Source: Chitinilyticum aquatile DSM 21506
GTDB lineage: Bacteria > Pseudomonadota > Gammaproteobacteria > Burkholderiales > Chitinibacteraceae
NCBI RefSeq assembly: GCF_000430805.1
Contig: NZ_AUMS01000007.1
Span: 62,001-126,000, forward strand
Direction of reading: 5' to 3'
DNA: 64,000 nucleotides
Positions 60,081 to 64,000 of the stretch are shown piece after piece. Positions within the stretch are counted from its first letter, which is position 1. Each line of letters opens with the position of its first letter. Under the pieces are notes generated by a model. The model saw only the letters and a list, made by a program, of their open reading frames with translations, did not search any database and had not been told where the DNA came from. Both the position numbers and the translations under genes were made by a program.

Positions 60081-61103
60081 ATGAAAGCCGTTGCCTACCA
60101 GAAACCTGCCGCCATTACCGACGAACTCGCCCTGCAGGACATCACCCTGCCCGACCCGCACCCCCAGGGCCGCGATCTGCTGGTCGAAGTCCGCGCCGTT
60201 TCCGTCAATCCGGTTGATACCAAAGTCCGAGCCAGCCGCGCAGCGGCCGGCGATGACTGGGTCGTACTGGGCTGGGATGCCGCCGGCGTCGTGCGCGCAG
60301 TCGGCCCCGATGTCACGCTGTTCAAGCCCGGAGACCGCGTCTGGTATGCCGGTGACCTGCGCCGCGCCGGCAGCAATGCCGAGCTGCAACTGGTAGACGA
60401 ACGCATCGTCGGACACATGCCGCAGACGCTGGATTTCGCGGCAGCCGCTTCGTTGCCGCTGACCGGCATCACCGCCTGGGAGCTGCTGTTCGACCGCCTG
60501 CATTTGCCAGCCGACCGGCGCAGCAGCAAGGATCGCCTGCTGATCATCGGCGCCGCCGGCGGTGTGGGATCGGTACTGGTGCAGCTGGCCCGCCAGCTCA
60601 CCGGGCTGACGATCATCGGCACGGCATCACGGCCGGAAACCCGTGACTGGGTCAGCCAGAATGGCGCACATTACGTCATCGACCACACCCTGCCACTGCT
60701 GCCGCAACTGCAGGCGCTTGGCTACGCGGACGTCAGTCATGTCATCAGCCTCACCCACACCGAGCAGCATTTTGCGACCATCTGCGAACTGATTGCCCCG
60801 CAGGGAAAACTGGCGCTGATCGATGATCCGGCCGAGGTGATCGACATCCGAAAGCTGAAGGCCAAGAGCGTCTCGCTGCACTGGGAGCTGATGTTCACCC
60901 GTTCGCTTTTTTCCACTGAAGACATGCTCTGCCAGCATGAGCTGCTGGATGAACTGGCCAGGCTGGTCGACGCCGGCGCCGTGCGGGCCACTCAGGCCGA
61001 ACACTTCGGACGCATTAATGCCACCAACCTGCGTCGTGCCCATGCGCTGCTCGAAAGCGGCAAGGCGCGCGGCAAGATCGTACTGGAAGGCTTTGAGTCC
61101 TAA
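60081..61103 (+). CDS. Zinc-less MDR oxidoreductase (quinone oxidoreductase-like)
   Basis: A 340-residue protein (MKAVAYQKPAAITDELALQD). The MDR GroES-like N-domain (VRAVSVNPVDTKVRA) and the nucleotide fold (LIIGAAGGVGSVLVQLARQL) are clear. The Cys ligands of zinc alcohol dehydrogenases are missing, as in the zinc-less subgroup. It probably reduces quinones or alkenals with NAD(P)H. It lies 18 bases after the OYE remnant and in the same direction, so it was likely in that operon. Confidence 0.93.
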   Translation: MKAVAYQKPAAITDELALQDITLPDPHPQGRDLLVEVRAVSVNPVDTKVRASRAAAGDDWVVLGWDAAGVVRAVGPDVTLFKPGDRVWYAGDLRRAGSNAELQLVDERIVGHMPQTLDFAAAASLPLTGITAWELLFDRLHLPADRRSSKDRLLIIGAAGGVGSVLVQLARQLTGLTIIGTASRPETRDWVSQNGAHYVIDHTLPLLPQLQALGYADVSHVISLTHTEQHFATICELIAPQGKLALIDDPAEVIDIRKLKAKSVSLHWELMFTRSLFSTEDMLCQHELLDELARLVDAGAVRATQAEHFGRINATNLRRAHALLESGKARGKIVLEGFES

Positions 61104-61152
61104 GCACCGTGGCAACAATGCCGTGCTGACCAAGCCGGTTTTGTTGCCGGCC

Positions 61153-61980
61153 TCACCCGGCCGATTGCAGCGCCTGAATGACTTGCCCCACGACCAGTTC
61201 GTCCCGGCGGGCGGCGGTATAGCATAGTCCGATGCGGTGGCGCGGCACGGCGCCCTGCAAATCCAGGGTACGTATCCCGGGCAGTACCGCCAGGCTTTGC
61301 GGCAGCAGCGCCCGGCCCAGCCCGGCCGCCACCAGCCAGCCCAGCTGGCTGAGCGTCGCGGCCTGATGGCTGCTCTGCAGCAAGGCCGTGTCGGTGCCCA
61401 GCAGTGCCAGCAGGCGCTGGTGTGCGGGATGGGCTGGACAGGTCAGCCATTCGCCCATGTCGAGCGTGGCGACATCAATGCCATCGCCGCTGAGCGCATC
61501 GGATTCCGGCACCGCCAGCACATAGGGTTCATCCACCAGCGGCAGGAACAGCTCGTCCTCGCAGCGGCTGGCCTCGCTTGCCAGCCGCAGCATGCCCGAG
61601 CAGCCATCCAGCAGCAGCAACTGCAAGGCCGGCACGGCGCCGACCAGCCGGCGACACACAGCGGCAAGCTGCGCCCCGGCGATATCCCCCTGGTCGACCC
61701 CCAGCGCCAGCGGCAGACAATGGTGCTGCTGGCGGAATTGCCCGGCCAGCGCACTCATCTGCTGCAGCAGACGCTGCGCCTGCGGGTACAGCAGACGGGC
61801 AGCCTCGGTGACCGCCATGCCCCGCGCTTCGCGGACAAACAAGGTGGTGGCCAGCTCGTCTTCCAGCTGGCGGATGGTGACCGAGAGCGCCGGCTGGGTT
61901 ATGAACAGACGCGCGGCGGCCCGCGTGATGCTGCGTTCTTCAAACACGGCAATAAAGGCCTTGAGCTGGCGCACATCCAT
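61153..61980 (-). CDS. LysR-family regulator
   Basis: A 275-residue protein (MDVRQLKAFIAVFEERSITR) with the HTH RAAARLFITQPALSVTIRQL and a typical co-inducer domain. It is divergent from the SDR gene, which it may control. It ends 49 bases from the convergent MDR gene. Confidence 0.93.
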   Translation of the reverse strand: MDVRQLKAFIAVFEERSITRAAARLFITQPALSVTIRQLEDELATTLFVREARGMAVTEAARLLYPQAQRLLQQMSALAGQFRQQHHCLPLALGVDQGDIAGAQLAAVCRRLVGAVPALQLLLLDGCSGMLRLASEASRCEDELFLPLVDEPYVLAVPESDALSGDGIDVATLDMGEWLTCPAHPAHQRLLALLGTDTALLQSSHQAATLSQLGWLVAAGLGRALLPQSLAVLPGIRTLDLQGAVPRHRIGLCYTAARRDELVVGQVIQALQSAG

Positions 61981-62090
61981 AAATTTTATTTATTCCACCA
62001 ACAAGAAAACGGCATTTCTCAGACAGATCGACGCCAACTAGACTAGCCAGCATCAAAACCAATTATGAATCATCTGCAAGGAGCATGCTC

Positions 62091-62813
62091 ATGTCCAAGG
62101 GTCTGATTGTCATTACCGGTGCCAGCTCGGGAATCGGCGCCGCCACCGCCCGACTCCTGTCCAGCCATGGCCACCCGCTGCTGCTGCTGGCACGCCGCAT
62201 CGAGCGTCTGCAGGCACTGGCGCTGCCCGCCACCCTGTGCCGTGCAGTCGACGTCACCGATGCCGGCGCACTTGCTGCCGCCATCAGCGAGGCCGAAGCC
62301 CAGTTCGGCCCGGTGGATGCCATCGTCAACAATGCCGGCGTAATGCTGCTGGGTGAAATGAGCAAGCAGGATCCTGCCGAGTGGCAGCGCATGCTGGATG
62401 TGAACATCACCGGCGTACTCAACGGCATCCACGCGGTGCTGGCCGGCATGGTCGCACGCCGCCACGGCACCATCATCAATATCAGCTCGATTGCCGGACG
62501 CAAAACCTTCCCGAATCACGTGGCCTACTGTGGCACCAAATTCGCCGTTCATGCGATCAGCGAGAATTTGCGCGAGGAAGTCTCGGCCAGCAATGTCCGC
62601 GTGATCACCATCGCACCGGGCGCAGTCGAAACCGAGCTGCTGGGACACACCTCGGATGCGGCGATCAAGTCCGGTTACGAGGACTGGAAACAGGAGATGG
62701 GCGGCGTGCTCGCGGCCGACGATGTGGCCAGAGCCATCCATTACGCCTATAGCGCCCCGCAGAATGTGTGCATCCGCGAGATCGTGCTGGCAGCGACACG
62801 CCAGCCAGCCTGA
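62091..62813 (+). CDS. SDR-family oxidoreductase
   Basis: A 240-residue classical SDR from ATG 62091, with AAGGAG seven bases before it (MSKGLIVITGASSGIGAATA). NAD(P)-binding TGASSGIG, NNAGVM, and catalytic Ser (NISSIAG), Tyr and Lys (VAYCGTKFAVH) are present. The substrate is unknown. A LysR gene stands divergent. A hairpin repeat follows its stop. Confidence 0.94.
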   Translation: MSKGLIVITGASSGIGAATARLLSSHGHPLLLLARRIERLQALALPATLCRAVDVTDAGALAAAISEAEAQFGPVDAIVNNAGVMLLGEMSKQDPAEWQRMLDVNITGVLNGIHAVLAGMVARRHGTIINISSIAGRKTFPNHVAYCGTKFAVHAISENLREEVSASNVRVITIAPGAVETELLGHTSDAAIKSGYEDWKQEMGGVLAADDVARAIHYAYSAPQNVCIREIVLAATRQPA

Positions 62814-63206
62814 TCGGCAGGTATATGGACAGAGCCATTACCTTAAAATGGCTATAGCCATATACCCAACGATGTAACCTGGGCATCTCCTTATCTTCCG
62901 GCCTTGCGCGGGCTGCCCATGCAGCAATGCACGCAGCCTCCGCAATACCCGACAACTGCGGCTCGAGACCCGCCAACACTTTCGCGGCAGGCATTGCCGG
63001 AGCAAGGCAACGATGAATCAGGGATCCCCCCAATCGGGATTGCACTGATGCCGCTATCTCTCATGGCGGAAAAGCAGTTGTAAGAATACGGTAACTGCTT
63101 TGGCGCTTCTTGCCGGGAACTGTACTGGTACGGTGACAGCAAGCAGCGCGTCTGACCGGATCAGTTTGCCCTGGGCGAAACTCATCCGGTCCGTTTCGAG
63201 GTTGCC
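62814..63206. other. Intergenic region between the SDR and the permease
   Basis: 393 bases without a gene. It contains the hairpin repeat at 62820-62866 and a 9-bp inverted repeat AAAGCAGTT/AACTGCTTT at 63071-63101 that may be an operator for the permease. No clear promoter hexamers were picked out. Confidence 0.5.
62820..62866. repeat. Hairpin after the SDR gene, copy 2 of a related pair
   Basis: GGTATATGG pairs with CCATATACC (62820-62828 with 62858-62866) and AGCCATT with AATGGCT (62833-62839 with 62847-62853). The reverse complement shares GGTATA and TATAGCCATT with the hairpin upstream of ald. Confidence 0.75.
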
Positions 63207-64000
63207 ATGAGTCTGTTCCGTACCAAAAACATCGATGCCATGATTGCCGCTGCCCACACCAGGCCAGGCGGCCTGAAAAAAGTGCTGGGCCCGCTCGACC
63301 TGGTCTTTCTGGGAATCGGCGCCATCATTGGCACCGGCATTTTCGTGCTGACCGGCACCGGCGCACTCACCGCCGGCCCCGGCCTGATGCTGTCTTTCGT
63401 GATTGCCGCCATGGCCTGCGGTTTCGCCGCGCTGGCCTATACCGAGTTTTCCTCGATGATTCCGGTCTCCGGCTCGGTCTATACCTATTCGTACGCCACC
63501 ATGGGCGAGCTGGTTGCCTGGATCATTGGCTGGGATCTGGTGCTGGAATACGGCCTGGCCACCTCGGCGGTCGCCGTGGGCTGGTCGGGCTATTTCCAGT
63601 CGCTGCTGGCTGGCCTCGGCATCACGCTACCCACCCTGCTGACCGCCGCACCCGGCGCGGTTCCGGGTGCCGAGACGCTCTTCAATCTGCCCGCCTTCGT
63701 GATCGTCATCGCGATTACCACCCTGCTTTCGCTAGGCGTGAGCGGTTTTGCCAAACTCAACAACATCATGGTCACCATCAAGATCAGCGTCGTACTGCTG
63801 TTCATCGTGGTGGGTGCAGGCTATGTGAAGCCTGCCAACTGGGCCCCGTTCACCCCCTTCGGCATGAGCGGTGTATTCAGTGCCGCCGCACTGGTGTTCT
63901 TCGCCTTCATCGGTTTCGATGCGGTCACCTCGGCGGCTGAAGAAGTCCGCAACCCCAAGCGTGACCTGCCGATCGGCATCATCGGTTCGCTGGCGGTGTG
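63207..64000 (+). CDS. APC-family amino-acid permease (5' part only)
   Basis: The ATG at 63207 (MSLFRTKNIDAMIAAAHTRP) follows GAGG. The first 264 residues are present. The APC consensus is clear: LDLVFLGIGAIIGTGIFVLT in helix 1, ALAYTEFSSMIPVSGSVYTY, and EEVRNPKRDLPIGIIGSL. It resembles cationic-amino-acid/YfnA-type permeases. It probably imports an amino acid; the hairpin repeat it shares with ald hints at alanine or a related substrate, but that is inference. Confidence 0.92.
   Translation, partial: MSLFRTKNIDAMIAAAHTRPGGLKKVLGPLDLVFLGIGAIIGTGIFVLTGTGALTAGPGLMLSFVIAAMACGFAALAYTEFSSMIPVSGSVYTYSYATMGELVAWIIGWDLVLEYGLATSAVAVGWSGYFQSLLAGLGITLPTLLTAAPGAVPGAETLFNLPAFVIVIAITTLLSLGVSGFAKLNNIMVTIKISVVLLFIVVGAGYVKPANWAPFTPFGMSGVFSAAALVFFAFIGFDAVTSAAEEVRNPKRDLPIGIIGSLAV

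Overview
The window reads as a GC-rich betaproteobacterial chromosome, probably order Neisseriales (Chromobacteriaceae/Chitinibacteraceae type). I infer this from the protein style of the chemotaxis, flagellar and housekeeping genes; no rRNA is present to confirm it. The left half is a lambdoid tailed prophage and the right half is ordinary chromosome. The boundary is a tRNA-Arg(CCT) gene at 31914-31988 (minus strand). The prophage integrase and three direct repeats (candidate integrase arm sites) sit just outside the tRNA 3' end, so this is one attachment end. The other end lies left of base 1, as do the rest of the tail genes and presumably lysis. PROPHAGE (1-about 31988). Late and right-arm genes run on the minus strand. 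From right to left they are cro-like (19289), a tR1-like terminator, a CII-like regulator, two unknown genes, a Toprim/SF3-helicase replication protein, an array of 9-bp repeats, an unknown gene, a minor-tail-Z-like gene, terminase small subunit, a 60-aa ORF, a GpA-type terminase, an HTH protein in a terminator-rich gap, gpW, portal, a fused prohead protease/HK97-like capsid protein, head-tail joining genes, tail tube, a tail assembly chaperone pair joined by a programmed -1 frameshift, and the tape measure (partial). Several intergenic CCCGC/GCGGG hairpins followed by T-runs punctuate this late operon, which suggests antitermination. Immunity follows lambda logic. Three 17-bp operators separate cro from a short cI-like repressor (plus strand), and the matching operator/promoter (oL/pL) lies at 22581-22609. 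The repressor operon continues into an HTH gene, a HipA-like predicted kinase and an unknown 270-aa protein, occupying the place of rexAB in lambda. This is my best candidate for an undescribed lysogen-expressed system. The pL operon (22719-30663) is a run of mostly overlapping small genes with a dNMP kinase, an excisionase-like HTH, Ea22-like proteins, zinc-knuckle proteins and an orphan cytosine-C5 methyltransferase. It converges on int. CHROMOSOME (32 kb onward). A 13-kb minus-strand motility cluster reads cheY-cheA-cheW-cheR-cheD-cheB-flrC-like-fliE-fliF-fliG-fliH-fliI-fliJ and ends at the tRNA. Upstream lie argS, a cold-shock gene, def, trhP (yegQ), a periplasmic solute-binding protein, a DUF6056-like membrane protein, an exported MliC+YbaY-like protein, a barnase/barstar pair, an old yellow enzyme, a MITE-like palindromic element, an MFS transporter, alanine dehydrogenase, two LysR regulators, the deleted remnant of a second old yellow enzyme, a zinc-less MDR oxidoreductase, an SDR, and the start of an amino-acid permease. 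A pair of related hairpin repeats sits near ald and upstream of the permease.
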